Shown here piece after piece: positions 33,408 through 42,956 of a stretch of DNA of 49,709 nucleotides. The stretch spans positions 1-49,709 of the forward strand of contig JAMPXB010000026.1 of the NCBI GenBank assembly GCA_023701435.1. The letters run 5' to 3'. A program made the position numbers and the translations under genes. The stretch comes from Bacteriovoracaceae bacterium (GTDB lineage: Bacteria; Bdellovibrionota; Bacteriovoracia; Bacteriovoracales; Bacteriovoracaceae). Each line of letters begins with the position of its first letter. Position 1 is the first letter of the stretch. The notes beneath the pieces were generated by a model that ran no database searches, was not told where the DNA came from, and saw only the letters and a program-made list of their open reading frames with translations.

Positions 33408-34814
33408 CTATACTATATCCAGACGATTCGCGGTTTCCAATATGATTTTAAGAAGTTCACTGATGTGAGATTTTTGAGTCTGATGATTAGGAAAAACTAA
33501 TCTAAAGAAGATAGTGCCATCAGCTCGCTGCGCATAATTCACCAGCGCCCTTCCCTCTTGCACCAGCTCCTTTCGGATTCTTAAGGTAAAAGAGTTGATG
33601 TTCTCCTGATCGTGCCTGGCATGCACTTGAAAACAAACATTCAGATAATGAGAATGAATCAACTTGAAACGAGCATTGCTTGAAATCTCTTTGGTGGCGT
33701 ATTGCGCGAGTTCCAGCAGATGTTCTGTCCGCTTAATTAATCCCTCGGTGCCGTGGGCACGCCATAAGAGCCAGAGCTTTAAGGCATCGGCACGACGGCC
33801 GCATTGGAGAGAATAAGTTCCGGTATCCCATTCAGAATTATCATATTCATGAAAAAGGTACTCTGCTCCCCCGCCCCGGTTGGTGTCTTTTAAAATACCG
33901 GCATGCTTAGTCAGGAAGAAAGAAGTGATCAAGGGTGTGCCTAACGTTTTGTGGGCATCAAAAGTCACAGAATCGGCCAGTTCCAGGCCTTTCAGAAGGT
34001 GTTTATGACTGTGGGAGAAAAGTGCGCCTCCACCCCAAGCTGCATCAGCATGAAGCCAAATCTTATAGGTCTCACAGATCTTGGCGATCTTAACTAATGG
34101 ATCAAAAGCACCCATGACTGTTGTTCCAAGAGTCGCCCCTACCATAATGGGAGTATAACCCTCATTCAAATCGGCCTTAATGATACGCTCAAGCTCTTCG
34201 GCGATCATCTCGCCCTTTTCATTAGAAGGCACCTGAATCAGGTTCTGAGTGCCAATTCCGGTGATGTTAGCTGCCTTATCAAAGGAGTAGTGAGCTTCGG
34301 CCGAAACATAGACTCTAAAGCGGTTGTGCCCAAATCCTGTTTGGCGGATGCTAGGACTATACTCAGTGCGGGCGCACAGCATAGCAACGAGGTTGGAATT
34401 ACTTCCACCGGTAACCATAATGCCTTCTCCGCGCTCAAAACCCATCATCTTTAAAAGCTCGCTCACTAAGCGTTTCTCAATGACCGTCAAGATCGGAGCA
34501 ATCTCAAAGGTCGCCATGGTAGGATTTAAAAGGGTACTGGCAATTTCTCCGGCCCATGCTGCTTCATCAAAACCTCCAAAGAGCTGATTAAGAAACATGG
34601 GGTGAATTGTTTGCACGGAGTTTTCAAGAATGGTTTTTAACTCATCAACAATTTCTTCTGAGCTGGCGCCCTGAGGTCTTAGGCCAGGCAACCTTTGCTT
34701 GAGTGATTCTGCAGAAGAAACTTTAACTACAAAGTCATTTTTTTCACTCTTCAGAATGTATTCTTGAAGTGTCAAAAAAACGTCATTTAAAAAATTGTCT
34801 TTAGATTGGGACAT
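33408..34814 (-). CDS. PLP-dependent group II amino-acid decarboxylase
   Basis: This 468-residue enzyme has the pyridoxal-phosphate fold of the glutamate/aspartate/aromatic decarboxylase group. The visible motifs are MVTGGSNSNLVAM (phosphate cup), the aspartate in WLHADAAWGG, and the Schiff-base lysine in SVTFDAHKTLG. It removes the alpha-carboxyl group from an amino acid. Glutamate, aspartate (giving beta-alanine, as in PanP-type enzymes) or an aromatic amino acid are all possible, and the sequence alone does not settle it. It is probably the first gene of an operon with DUF2231 and the Cys-repeat protein. Confidence 0.9.
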   Translation of the reverse strand: MSQSKDNFLNDVFLTLQEYILKSEKNDFVVKVSSAESLKQRLPGLRPQGASSEEIVDELKTILENSVQTIHPMFLNQLFGGFDEAAWAGEIASTLLNPTMATFEIAPILTVIEKRLVSELLKMMGFERGEGIMVTGGSNSNLVAMLCARTEYSPSIRQTGFGHNRFRVYVSAEAHYSFDKAANITGIGTQNLIQVPSNEKGEMIAEELERIIKADLNEGYTPIMVGATLGTTVMGAFDPLVKIAKICETYKIWLHADAAWGGGALFSHSHKHLLKGLELADSVTFDAHKTLGTPLITSFFLTKHAGILKDTNRGGGAEYLFHEYDNSEWDTGTYSLQCGRRADALKLWLLWRAHGTEGLIKRTEHLLELAQYATKEISSNARFKLIHSHYLNVCFQVHARHDQENINSFTLRIRKELVQEGRALVNYAQRADGTIFFRLVFPNHQTQKSHISELLKIILETANRLDIV

Positions 34815-35005
34815 TCATCTACCCTATAGTTTGTTAGAGATGTATCAGAACCTTACACACCCTAGCAATCGTGAAAGCAAATGTTAGATAATACAAGGCC
34901 TTATCTCCTTTCTGTCTATTGGCATTGTATGGAATACGGTTTTTAATTTTCCCTACACAACATGTAACCGGCCAAAGAGGCCGCCTGTAACAAGGAGAAC
35001 TAGGG

Positions 35006-35443
35006 ATGTCAGTTCGACTAAACAGTCATTTGTCTGATAAGCACTTGGTAGAGCTTAAAGACAAGCTTTTAAGTGAAGCAGAGCGTATTCGTACGAACTT
35101 TCAACTTAAAAAATCTGAGTATGAACAAAACTCACTTACTGGTGCTAAGGATGAAGTTGATTCGGCCAACGATAATATCCTTCTAGCCGCTGATATGCGT
35201 TTTTCTAATCGCGAAAGCCTTTACTATAAAAAGATTATGAAAACTTTAAGCAAGATTGAATCTGATCAATATGGTATGTGTGATGAATGCGGAGAACCGA
35301 TAACTTTCTCAAGACTGATCGCAAGACCAACTTCTGAAATGTGCATTCTCTGCAAGGAAGAATCCGAGAGAGAAGAATCTCAGAACTTCTTCGAACGTCG
35401 TTCAAAATCACTTGGACGCGAAATGAGTGTCAACGGACATTAA
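35006..35443 (+). CDS. DksA/TraR-family zinc-finger regulator
   Basis: DksA-type proteins enter the RNA polymerase secondary channel and adjust initiation, often with ppGpp. This 145-residue protein has the coiled coil with the tip motif DEVDSA (a DxxDxA match), and a C-terminal four-cysteine zinc finger CDEC...CILC (C-x2-C-x17-C-x2-C). An AAGGAGAA ribosome site precedes the ATG. The leader includes a small CGGCC/GGCCG hairpin near 34970. It lies 3 bp before the YciO gene, so the two are an operon. It may be one of several DksA-like proteins in the genome, so I leave the symbol blank. Confidence 0.92.
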   Translation: MSVRLNSHLSDKHLVELKDKLLSEAERIRTNFQLKKSEYEQNSLTGAKDEVDSANDNILLAADMRFSNRESLYYKKIMKTLSKIESDQYGMCDECGEPITFSRLIARPTSEMCILCKEESEREESQNFFERRSKSLGREMSVNGH

Positions 35444-35446
35444 AAA

Positions 35447-36082
35447 ATGATTGAATACGTCGTCGAACAAAATATAGACGACCGCACATTAGCTAGGGCC
35501 TCCCAAATCTTACGAAATGGGGGGCTTGTTTGTTTTCCGACCGAAACCAAGTGGCTGGTGGTTTGTGATCCCTTCCAGAAAGAAAGCGTGGATAAACTCT
35601 ATCGCCTGCGCCACATCGAAAATTCCAAGCATTTAACGATTCTCTGCCAGAGCTTTCAAAAGGCGATGGAAATAGCTTTTATTGAAGATGGCCCTTTTAG
35701 ACTGATGAAGAAAGTCGTTCCAGGACCCTATACATTTATTTTTGAGGCCCAGAAAAAGGTAACCAAATTCCTTAAGGCCTCTAAAATTGATCATCAAGTT
35801 GGAATACGCTTTCCTGCCAGCCAGCTGGCCCAGGGCATTCTTAAAGCCTTTGATGATGTTCTGTTAAGCACGCCCCTTACCCATGACATGCTGGAAGATG
35901 CAGATCCAGGCATTCCCCTTTATAGTGCTCAAATTGAGGACCATTTCGGCAACTCTATCGACATGATTATTGATCCGGGAGAAGTGGAATTTGTAGGCCC
36001 CTCAACTATCGTTGATTTTACTTCTGGAATACCAGAGGTGGTCAGAGAAGGTGTTGGTGATCCTTCCCTGTTCCGGGCCTGA
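35447..36082 (+). CDS. yciO: YciO-type Sua5/YrdC-family protein
   Basis: The 211-residue protein follows E. coli YciO in order: FPTETKW near residue 31, then KHLTILC, FRLMKKVVPGPYTFIF, GIRFPAS and STIVDFTSG, ending VVREGVGDPSLF. The Sua5/YrdC fold binds nucleotide and makes threonylcarbamoyl-AMP in TsaC, while YciO is related but not the main housekeeping enzyme. The segment that reads PTxTVYGLGCD in TsaC is PTETKWLVVC here. This change in the nucleotide/threonine pocket makes full TsaC activity doubtful. It is co-transcribed with the DksA-like gene. Confidence 0.85.
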   Translation: MIEYVVEQNIDDRTLARASQILRNGGLVCFPTETKWLVVCDPFQKESVDKLYRLRHIENSKHLTILCQSFQKAMEIAFIEDGPFRLMKKVVPGPYTFIFEAQKKVTKFLKASKIDHQVGIRFPASQLAQGILKAFDDVLLSTPLTHDMLEDADPGIPLYSAQIEDHFGNSIDMIIDPGEVEFVGPSTIVDFTSGIPEVVREGVGDPSLFRA

Positions 36083-36157
36083 TTAACAGATATTAATTAT
36101 ATCTCTTTGGCCAGAATCTGCTTTCTTGTATAAAAATCCTCTCCATCTGGAAATCAT

Positions 36158-37414
36158 ATGGAAAAAAAATCACTAAACGTCGTTATTGTTGGCGGAGGTT
36201 TTGGCGGCTTATCAGCGGCCAAGTCTCTTGCAAAATCTCAGGACATCAAAGTCACCCTCGTTGATAAAAAAAACTATCACTTATTTCAACCTCTGCTCTA
36301 TCAGGTTGCGATGGCCGGTCTTTCGCCGGCAGAAATTGCTTATCCGCTAAGAGCACTTTTAGCGAGCCATAAGAACGTCGATATCCTGTTAGGTGATGTA
36401 AAAGTCATCAACAAGGAAGAAAAATATGTTGAAACCGCCACCAATAGAGTTTTCTTTGATTATTTAATTCTCGCCTGCGGCTCCACTTACACTTATTTCA
36501 ATGCTCCACAATGGGAGCCTTTTGCTCCCGGACTGAAAACCATCAGCCAGGCGACAGAAATCAGAAGACGAGTCTTTCTGGCCTTCGAAAAAGCGGAAAG
36601 AGAAAACGATCCTCAAAAACAAAAAATGTACACCACCTTCGTTGTTGTCGGTGGTGGACCAACCGGAGTAGAACTTGCCGGAAGCTTGGGTGAAATTACC
36701 CGCTACAGTATTCTTAAAGATTTTAATCACATTCTTACCTACCAGACCAAAATCATATTAATAGAGGCCGGTCCAAGAATCCTGCCTTCAATGACCCCTG
36801 AACTCTCACGGGAAGCCGTCAGAGAATTAGACCAACTCGGTGTAGAAGTACGAGTGAACACCAAGGTTTCTGAAATCAATGAACAGGGAATCAGGGCCGG
36901 CAACGAATTCATTGAATCAGAAACAATCCTGTGGGCGGCCGGAGTGGCGGCCAATCCTTTGAATAAAAGTTTAGGAGCAGAACTCGACCGACAAGGACGA
37001 GTGATTGTAAAACATGATTTGAGTATTCCCGGTCACCCGGACATTTTTGTCATTGGGGATCAGGCCCATTATAAGTGGGGGGCCGAAGAAGCCCCTCTTC
37101 CAGGACTTGCCCCAGTGGCCATGCAACAAGGCCGCTTTGTAGCAAAGTTGATTAAAAAATCGGTGCATGCTCCAAGGACCTTAGAGAGATTCAAGTACGT
37201 AGATAAAGGTCAAATGGCAACGATCGGCCGCTCCCGCGCCGTGGCCATGTACAAAGGCCTTCATTTTTCAGGCTTTGTCGCGTGGCTGGCATGGCTTCTC
37301 GTTCACATTTATTATTTGATTGGATTCAAGAACAGACTGTTTGTTCTCTTTCAATGGGCATGGACTTATCTGACTTTCCGACGAGGAGCGAGGCTCATCG
37401 TCGAAAAAGAGTAG
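36158..37414 (+). CDS. ndh: Type II NADH dehydrogenase (NDH-2)
   Basis: NDH-2 moves electrons from NADH to quinone without pumping protons. The 418-residue protein has an FAD-binding GGGFGGLSAAKSL near residue 13, then KNYHLFQPLLYQVAMAGLS (characteristic of NDH-2), a NAD-binding GGGPTGVELAGSL near residue 168, FVIGDQAH, and a C-terminal membrane-attachment segment rich in Trp, Phe and Leu. It is full length. It ends 3 bp from the convergent stress-protein gene and may follow the YciO gene in transcription, since only 75 bp separate them. Confidence 0.93.
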   Translation: MEKKSLNVVIVGGGFGGLSAAKSLAKSQDIKVTLVDKKNYHLFQPLLYQVAMAGLSPAEIAYPLRALLASHKNVDILLGDVKVINKEEKYVETATNRVFFDYLILACGSTYTYFNAPQWEPFAPGLKTISQATEIRRRVFLAFEKAERENDPQKQKMYTTFVVVGGGPTGVELAGSLGEITRYSILKDFNHILTYQTKIILIEAGPRILPSMTPELSREAVRELDQLGVEVRVNTKVSEINEQGIRAGNEFIESETILWAAGVAANPLNKSLGAELDRQGRVIVKHDLSIPGHPDIFVIGDQAHYKWGAEEAPLPGLAPVAMQQGRFVAKLIKKSVHAPRTLERFKYVDKGQMATIGRSRAVAMYKGLHFSGFVAWLAWLLVHIYYLIGFKNRLFVLFQWAWTYLTFRRGARLIVEKE

Positions 37415-37417
37415 ATC

Positions 37418-37882
37418 TTAGCCGATGTTATAAACAGGTTGTGGTCTTAAGATAATCAGATTCGCACGGCTGAACTTAGTCAGAAAGTTAGTAAAAGAAC
37501 TTTCAAACAGTCCAAGAAAGCCCTTTCTTTCTTTAGAGGCAGCAACAATCAAATTAGCATTAATTGATTCCGCGTAGTTTAAAAATTCCTGCTTCGCATT
37601 TCCAGAGACAAAACACTTAGGTATTACTTTGGTGTGCTTATCAAGTCCTAGCTTAGGCTTTAAGGCCTCAATTTTCTCCAGCATAATCATTTGTATTTTT
37701 CCCAGATCTTCAGCAGAAGGAGGAATCACAAAGGTAAAATCAAAGTTATTGGCCACGTATTCAAAGACATAAACTAAGTGAACTTCGGCCGAGGTTGGAA
37801 TATTCAGATTTTTCAATTGAGTCAGAGTCTCAATGCTGTTTTCATCCATATCCAGAGCGACAACGACTTTATCAAAATTCAT
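37418..37882 (-). CDS. Universal stress protein (UspA family)
   Basis: This 154-residue cytoplasmic protein begins KVVVALDMDENS, the UspA start, and has a late segment LIVAASKERKGFLGLFESS where ATP-binding members read GxxG-9x-G(S/T). Here the glycine pattern is only partly kept, so ATP binding is uncertain. It is probably induced by stress or stationary phase, as in the family, and stands alone on the - strand, convergent with the NADH dehydrogenase gene. Confidence 0.88.
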   Translation of the reverse strand: MNFDKVVVALDMDENSIETLTQLKNLNIPTSAEVHLVYVFEYVANNFDFTFVIPPSAEDLGKIQMIMLEKIEALKPKLGLDKHTKVIPKCFVSGNAKQEFLNYAESINANLIVAASKERKGFLGLFESSFTNFLTKFSRANLIILRPQPVYNIG

Positions 37883-37951
37883 AAAGCATCCTTTGAGTTT
37901 TAACTTATTATGATCAAATTCTACCTCAAAAGGTATGACCTACATCATAAT

Positions 37952-38725
37952 TTAGAAATCATAGTGAAGACCAATCTCTGCGAAAACCAGCGTCGCCCCA
38001 AATGGATTGGAAAACTCTCCGTTCGGTGAAGTATATTTGGATTTTAAACCATTTTGCGAAAAACCTAAATTTAACCCTAGCTTAAATCTGCTGAAACGAT
38101 AGAGAGTCTCCAGGGATAGAGCTGCCAGAAAAACATTTTCTTTTATAGACATGCTCTCCTCGCCTTCCACAAAATCAATTGTGCTAAAGATCATTCCCAA
38201 TTCGCCATTGAGGTTTAAATTCCATGACCCATACTCTATCAGCCCATAACTGCCGATAAGAGAGCCCCCATTGGCCTTGACGTTCGCCGCTCCCGACGTA
38301 CTGTCAATTGTCTCAATGACCGCTCCATAGGAGAATGATTTATTATATTTTCTCCTCAGTCCGGCCCTTAATGCACTTCCGAGCGGACTTCCATAACCAC
38401 CATAAATACTATTCTTGTACTGACCTTGAGTTATGTAGCACTGATAACTTTTAAGATTTTTGGGGTCTAGTTCGAAGATACCTACAGATAACTCTGCCAG
38501 GCATGATTTGGCCTTACAGGTTTTGACAGTCCCAGTCCCTTGAGATGGTCCCGTGCCATTAGCGCCTTTAAGATGAAGCAGCATTCCCTCTTCGAGATCA
38601 TCCGTTTTTTGAACTACAAATTCCCGCTTATTGGCGAAGATCTTTAAAATCTTAACTTCAATCTGCTGATCAGAAGCTTCAGCGAACTGGATGACGAGCA
38701 TTAAGCAGCAAAGAAGTAATTTCAT
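37952..38725 (-). CDS. Exported protein with probable outer-membrane beta-barrel domain
   Basis: This 257-residue protein has a signal peptide ending near AEA. The first 100 residues contain three cysteines (KTCKAKSC, QCY) and may form a small soluble domain. The last 150 residues alternate polar and hydrophobic residues in short strands (YGSWNLNLNGELGMIF, FKLGLNLGFSQ), and the C-terminus is aromatic (GLHYDF), as in outer-membrane barrels read by the BAM complex. The family was not recognised. It is monocistronic, with a ribosome-site-like stretch upstream of the ATG. Confidence 0.65.
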   Translation of the reverse strand: MKLLLCCLMLVIQFAEASDQQIEVKILKIFANKREFVVQKTDDLEEGMLLHLKGANGTGPSQGTGTVKTCKAKSCLAELSVGIFELDPKNLKSYQCYITQGQYKNSIYGGYGSPLGSALRAGLRRKYNKSFSYGAVIETIDSTSGAANVKANGGSLIGSYGLIEYGSWNLNLNGELGMIFSTIDFVEGEESMSIKENVFLAALSLETLYRFSRFKLGLNLGFSQNGLKSKYTSPNGEFSNPFGATLVFAEIGLHYDF

Positions 38726-38809
38726 GGGTCTATTATCTAAAAGCCTGAAAAATTAGCAATTTAAAAAAATATCAGAGCAAAATGCCCAAGAGCTGGAACC
38801 TCTCGGGGC

Positions 38810-38837
38810 AAAAAAAAAGCCCCGTTAAAAACGGGGC
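38810..38837 (-). terminator. Rho-independent terminator of the OPT transporter gene
   Basis: GCCCCGTT (38819-38826) and AACGGGGC (38830-38837) form an 8-bp stem with a three-base loop. Nine A on the left give a run of nine U at the end of the leftward transcript. It follows the stop of the OPT gene by 13 bp. Confidence 0.95.
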
Positions 38838-38849
38838 CTGAAGTTTAAA

Positions 38850-40715
38850 TTAAACAGCTTGCTCGAGAAGAATCAGAATAATTCCGATAATCGAACCACC
38901 AGCAATTACACCAGCGGCTAGAGTTTCCTGGTTATCCACGAAAGCTCTATAGCCTACGCCTTCTTTGTTTTTGCAAAGTTTTTTAGCGGCCCAGAAAATC
39001 AATGTTCCGAGTGCCATTGACCAGGCATCAGCGAAACGAAGAACGAATCCAAGACCCAGACCAACGCCTGAAAGCGGGAAGCGACCATTCATTTTCTTAT
39101 TAACAATCTCAATCACTACACCAAGCACAGCTCCGATAGCAGCAGCAATCTGGGCAGTGATATGGAGATTTGAAAGACCTTTAGTAAGAACTTCAGAAAC
39201 ACCTTTCCATACAAGTGCACTTGGCAGTGGAAGAGCGTCGGTTGTGAAAAGAGAAATGTCACCGTGGAAGATACTGTAGAAAACTGGAACAGCAATCAAA
39301 CCACCAGCAAAAATACCAAGAATATGTCCAAGCGCCTGAAGACGAGGTTTACCACCAAGCATATAAGAAGGCTTGATATCCATCAAAAGGTTTGAAGCAT
39401 TAAGAGACACTTCTGAAGTAATCCCTGCAGTCATAAGGTTAGTTGAGACGTTACCCGGAGCAAGAACACCGTAAGTGATCTGAGTGAGCTTACCAAGAGC
39501 ACCACCAGGAGTAATCGCTGTCAGACCAGTAGAAGTAACGGCAATCAAAGTAAAAATGAACACTAGTGGAATAGCAATGATACCAAGCCAGTAGTGAATA
39601 CCAAACCAGATGTGACCTAGATAAACAGTAAGAGCACCAACAACCGGAATACCGACTGCGAAAATCCACATTGGAAGTTCGATTTTATCAAGCTGATGGT
39701 TCTTATTCTCTTTCTTAGAGAACATTTTTTGAAAGCTTTGAATAATAATCTGAGGCTTAGAGAAGAAACTATAAAGCGATGAAGTTGTCATGATGGCAGC
39801 CCCACCCCACAAACTCCACATGGTAATCGCCTTAAATGATGTTTCAGTGATAATTCCTTCACTAATCATAACTGGCGCAAGGATGAAGTAGTTAACAAAG
39901 GCACCCAGAAGAATCGACATCGCGGTCTTCATATTCATAAGCCCGCCGGTACCCATCATCACAATGGAAGTATCCCATTGAACGGTAAGATCCTTAAGCG
40001 GAGTCCCTAGAATCGCAGGAGTGACAAATTTATAAAGAAAATTGTCCCAGTAGTGAGGAATGGCCAAAAACTTCATTTTGAATTTTTCAAGAAGTGTATC
40101 AGCGCGAAGAATCTCAATAAGTGCTGAAGCACCCGCTCCAAACATCATCAATTTCGCCTTAAAGATACCCTGATTTCCTTCGTCAGCGTGAAGGCTGTCA
40201 AGAACAACACCAGCGGCGTAACCTTCAGGAAAAGGCATTTGCTCATCATTAATGAAGCGCCTTTTTAGTGGGAAAGCAAAAAGTACTCCCAGAAGTGAAA
40301 GTACAACAATCCACCAGAAGCATTGCCACATAGGGATAACTTCTCCAGTCACCATCATGTAAGCAGGAATTGAGGCCATCATTGGTGCCGTCATATAACC
40401 AGCACTGGTAGCAATCGACTGCATGGCATTATTTTCTAAAATGCTCATTTCAGTACCGATCTTCAGTTTTTGCATCATTTTAAAAAATGCATAAGAAAGG
40501 ATAACTGACGAGATCCCTACTCCCAGAGTCCAACCGGTTTTAATCCCGATATAAAGGTTAGTCAGAGAAAGAAGTCCCCCCAGAAGCATTCCTGTTAGGG
40601 CCGAACGGATCGTCAGCTGAGGCATGTCTCCTTTATAGACATTCTTCAACCACCATTCATCTTTTTCCTCAATGGTCATCGTACGGATTTGTTCTTCGCT
40701 TAGCTCTTTGATCAT
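38850..40715 (-). CDS. OPT-family oligopeptide transporter
   Basis: This 621-residue inner-membrane protein has about 14-16 hydrophobic helices. OPT-family markers include SALTGMLLGGLLSLTNLYIG near the start, FPEGYAAG in the middle and GVGLGLGFVLRFADAWSM near the end. Members carry short peptides or metal chelates into the cell, probably driven by protons. A predator could use it to take up peptides from digested prey; that is inference from lifestyle only. It is monocistronic with a strong terminator. The 280 bp upstream of it (40716-40995) hold its promoter region and no other gene that I can see. Confidence 0.93.
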   Translation of the reverse strand: MIKELSEEQIRTMTIEEKDEWWLKNVYKGDMPQLTIRSALTGMLLGGLLSLTNLYIGIKTGWTLGVGISSVILSYAFFKMMQKLKIGTEMSILENNAMQSIATSAGYMTAPMMASIPAYMMVTGEVIPMWQCFWWIVVLSLLGVLFAFPLKRRFINDEQMPFPEGYAAGVVLDSLHADEGNQGIFKAKLMMFGAGASALIEILRADTLLEKFKMKFLAIPHYWDNFLYKFVTPAILGTPLKDLTVQWDTSIVMMGTGGLMNMKTAMSILLGAFVNYFILAPVMISEGIITETSFKAITMWSLWGGAAIMTTSSLYSFFSKPQIIIQSFQKMFSKKENKNHQLDKIELPMWIFAVGIPVVGALTVYLGHIWFGIHYWLGIIAIPLVFIFTLIAVTSTGLTAITPGGALGKLTQITYGVLAPGNVSTNLMTAGITSEVSLNASNLLMDIKPSYMLGGKPRLQALGHILGIFAGGLIAVPVFYSIFHGDISLFTTDALPLPSALVWKGVSEVLTKGLSNLHITAQIAAAIGAVLGVVIEIVNKKMNGRFPLSGVGLGLGFVLRFADAWSMALGTLIFWAAKKLCKNKEGVGYRAFVDNQETLAAGVIAGGSIIGIILILLEQAV

Positions 40716-40995
40716 AAATACAACTCTTTTAGGATTACGATTTCCTGAAAAATAGATAAGTAAAAAAAATTTGCAAAAGCATACTCTTTCTTGACGAGGA
40801 TCGTCTAGATAAAGAGCTTAACTGAAGAGGGGGCCAGGAAATTTGAGGAAAGAAAACTTCCAAACATTTGCTAGTCCAATGGAATTTTGGGATCGGTCCC
40901 CTTAAATCCCTGAATTCGGTAGACAGCGATTTGAATCTCGGTCGAAACCTTTATGACGCAAACAGCAACAAAGGAACCATTTAATTGATCAATAA

Positions 40996-41079
40996 TTATT
41001 CGTTTTTGGGGATTTCAATACAAAAAGTTGCTCCTTTGGCTGGTCCACTTATCTCCGTTCTAGGAGCGAGTCTTTCAAA
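40996..41079 (-). pseudogene. Remnant of histidine kinase C-terminus
   Basis: Read leftward, 27 codons before a stop include SGPAKGATFCIEIPKNE, the typical end of a histidine kinase ATPase domain (GKGATFxIxLP). No start codon, N, G1 or G2 boxes remain. The 220 bp between this fragment and the truncated PAS-domain gene upstream on the same strand contain nothing recognisable. The fragment may be the tail of that gene after an internal deletion and decay, or the end of a different lost kinase. Confidence 0.6.
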
Positions 41080-41299
41080 GCATAAAAAAAATTTCAAGAT
41101 TAGAAAACTTGAAGAAAGTATAAATGCGGGTATTAAAAAAAATTTTATCAGAGAGAATTGAGCATTAATGAAGATTGGAAATCTAACTCATTGAGCAATT
41201 ATACGAAAGTCTCTTTATGCCAACATATTCTATTTCCCCTTATGGAAGTTAGTACAAGATTTAACACATCATTCTTTCCAGCGATGAATCTTAAATAGA

Positions 41300-42577
41300 T
41301 TATTTCAGATCTCTAAAATTAACAACTCCTCCTATCACGTTGCCATCGTCCTCCTTGATTGATCTTCCGGTCACTAAGATTCTTTTTCCCTTTGGAAATG
41401 TCTTATTTTTCACAATGATCTCTACCTCGTTGGTTGAAATTCCTCGGAGGGCCTTGGCCAAAGGAAGTTGTTCGGATGGGAATGGGGTGACCCCATCAGG
41501 CAGGAAATCACCATAAGCTCGGGACCATTCTGAGATGGGGATCTTCATCTCAGAATCTCCCAATATTTCTTTTTCACTGACCTTAAAGAGATTTTGAAAC
41601 TTTTTGTTGACCAGAAGATATTTGCCCTCAAGTGACTTGATAAAAATCGGAGTTTCTGAATTATCTAAGATCGCTTCCAGCTCCTGTTCGTGTTCCATTT
41701 TTTGCTTTTCCATTTGAAATTCGAGAACAGAATGCCTTCCAAGCAAAAACATGCTTATGGCATATGTGAAGACAGTGAACAGAGCTGTTCCAAACTCATT
41801 CGAGTAGAGTTTCAATCTTTCACCTTCTAACTGCAACCACCCACCAAGCAAGGGAAGAACAAAGGCCAGAAGGCGCATTAGCACACTTGTAAAAGAGCTA
41901 TCACTTACAATGATTCCCATTGTGCCCCTGTCAGGACGGGAAAAAAGGACCGAAGCCGAAAAAAGAAGAAAAGCGATGGCCGTATGGACGGCCATTGGAA
42001 TAATCCCCGAAAGACTATAAAGAAGCTTTAATCCATAGACATACCCATACAAAGAAAGAATGGCCGAAAGGCTAATTATAATGGCCAGGAATTGAGCAGG
42101 CCGTCTTCCTTTACTGCTTTCCCAATTGAGTAACAATAAACTCAGAGCTGAAAGTATGAAAATAAAGCCGGTGTTCGGTGCCATGCGATTTGTTAACCCT
42201 AGCTCCTCTTCCCACAGTTTTTCTGAGAATAATATAGCGTCTAATGCAACAGGAAAACGAACAATGGTAGCAAGCGTCCCATAAAGACCAAATAAGAGAA
42301 TCAAAATGGCAATTAAAATTCCGATGAAACTCATTCTCCGTGCCCTGCTCTCGGAATGCAAAATCCACAATGACAGGGAGGATAAAATAAAGGAAACGGC
42401 AGTAAGGGGATTCATAGCGACTGTGCCTTTCCCAGGTCTAATCAGGACCTCAATATCTTGCCACCAACCTAAAAGCACAAGGCAAGCGATAACAAACACA
42501 GAAGCATTAAGAAAAGAAGAGAGGTCCTTAATTCTATGGAGTGTTTCGGGCCTTCTGATGAGCTCTATCTGATTCAT
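41300..42577 (-). CDS. Membrane sensor with PAS domain, truncated before its output domain
   Basis: The protein has about 425 residues. Eight hydrophobic helices within residues 20-290 form an integral membrane sensor of MASE type, followed by a coiled linker and one PAS domain (ILDNSETPIFIKSLEGKYLL to NVIGGVVNFRDLK). The frame stops directly after the PAS domain's last strand, where kinases or cyclases normally continue with ITERK and an output domain. I chose the ATG at 42577 because GAAGGAAG precedes it; an earlier in-frame ATG lacks a ribosome site. A kinase remnant lies 220 bp downstream, so the gene is probably a truncated, possibly dead, sensor kinase. Confidence 0.75.
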   Translation of the reverse strand: MNQIELIRRPETLHRIKDLSSFLNASVFVIACLVLLGWWQDIEVLIRPGKGTVAMNPLTAVSFILSSLSLWILHSESRARRMSFIGILIAILILLFGLYGTLATIVRFPVALDAILFSEKLWEEELGLTNRMAPNTGFIFILSALSLLLLNWESSKGRRPAQFLAIIISLSAILSLYGYVYGLKLLYSLSGIIPMAVHTAIAFLLFSASVLFSRPDRGTMGIIVSDSSFTSVLMRLLAFVLPLLGGWLQLEGERLKLYSNEFGTALFTVFTYAISMFLLGRHSVLEFQMEKQKMEHEQELEAILDNSETPIFIKSLEGKYLLVNKKFQNLFKVSEKEILGDSEMKIPISEWSRAYGDFLPDGVTPFPSEQLPLAKALRGISTNEVEIIVKNKTFPKGKRILVTGRSIKEDDGNVIGGVVNFRDLK

Positions 42578-42956
42578 TCTTCCTTCTTCGAATCGCATTG
42601 ATTCAGATCAAAAGACCGAATAGCATCGGATGCGGGATTAATTAATTTAAATTCTCCTTAAGAGGAAAGAAATAATTAGGCCGAGAGTTTATGGCATATT
42701 CATATTCGAATTTCGGAATTTATTGCATCGTGCTTAGTATTTTCAAGCCCTCCAGCGACCCATTATCTAGTGAATTCCTCTATAAATAGGCCCAACAACT
42801 CAGTTAAAGTGGGAACACAAGATATTCTATTTAATCCTTGATAAAAAAGAACAATTGCTTAAGAAAATCTGATTAACTAGATTATTCCTCCAATTTTAAA
42901 AAAATCCTAACCTATTTTTTATTTCATTTATTTCTATCCGCGAATACAATGTCGCG
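42578..42956. other. Divergent intergenic region, no gene seen
   Basis: This A+T-rich gap lies between the divergent PAS-sensor and PilZ genes. I see no open frame with a ribosome site, no strong hairpin and no clear sigma-70 or sigma-54 promoter, apart from an 8-bp ATTCGAAT palindrome near 42708. It presumably holds both promoters. Confidence 0.5.

Noticed and set aside
40787..40815. A TTGACG-containing promoter upstream of the OPT gene
   Set aside because: No -10 element lies at acceptable spacing on the same strand and no transcript candidate follows.
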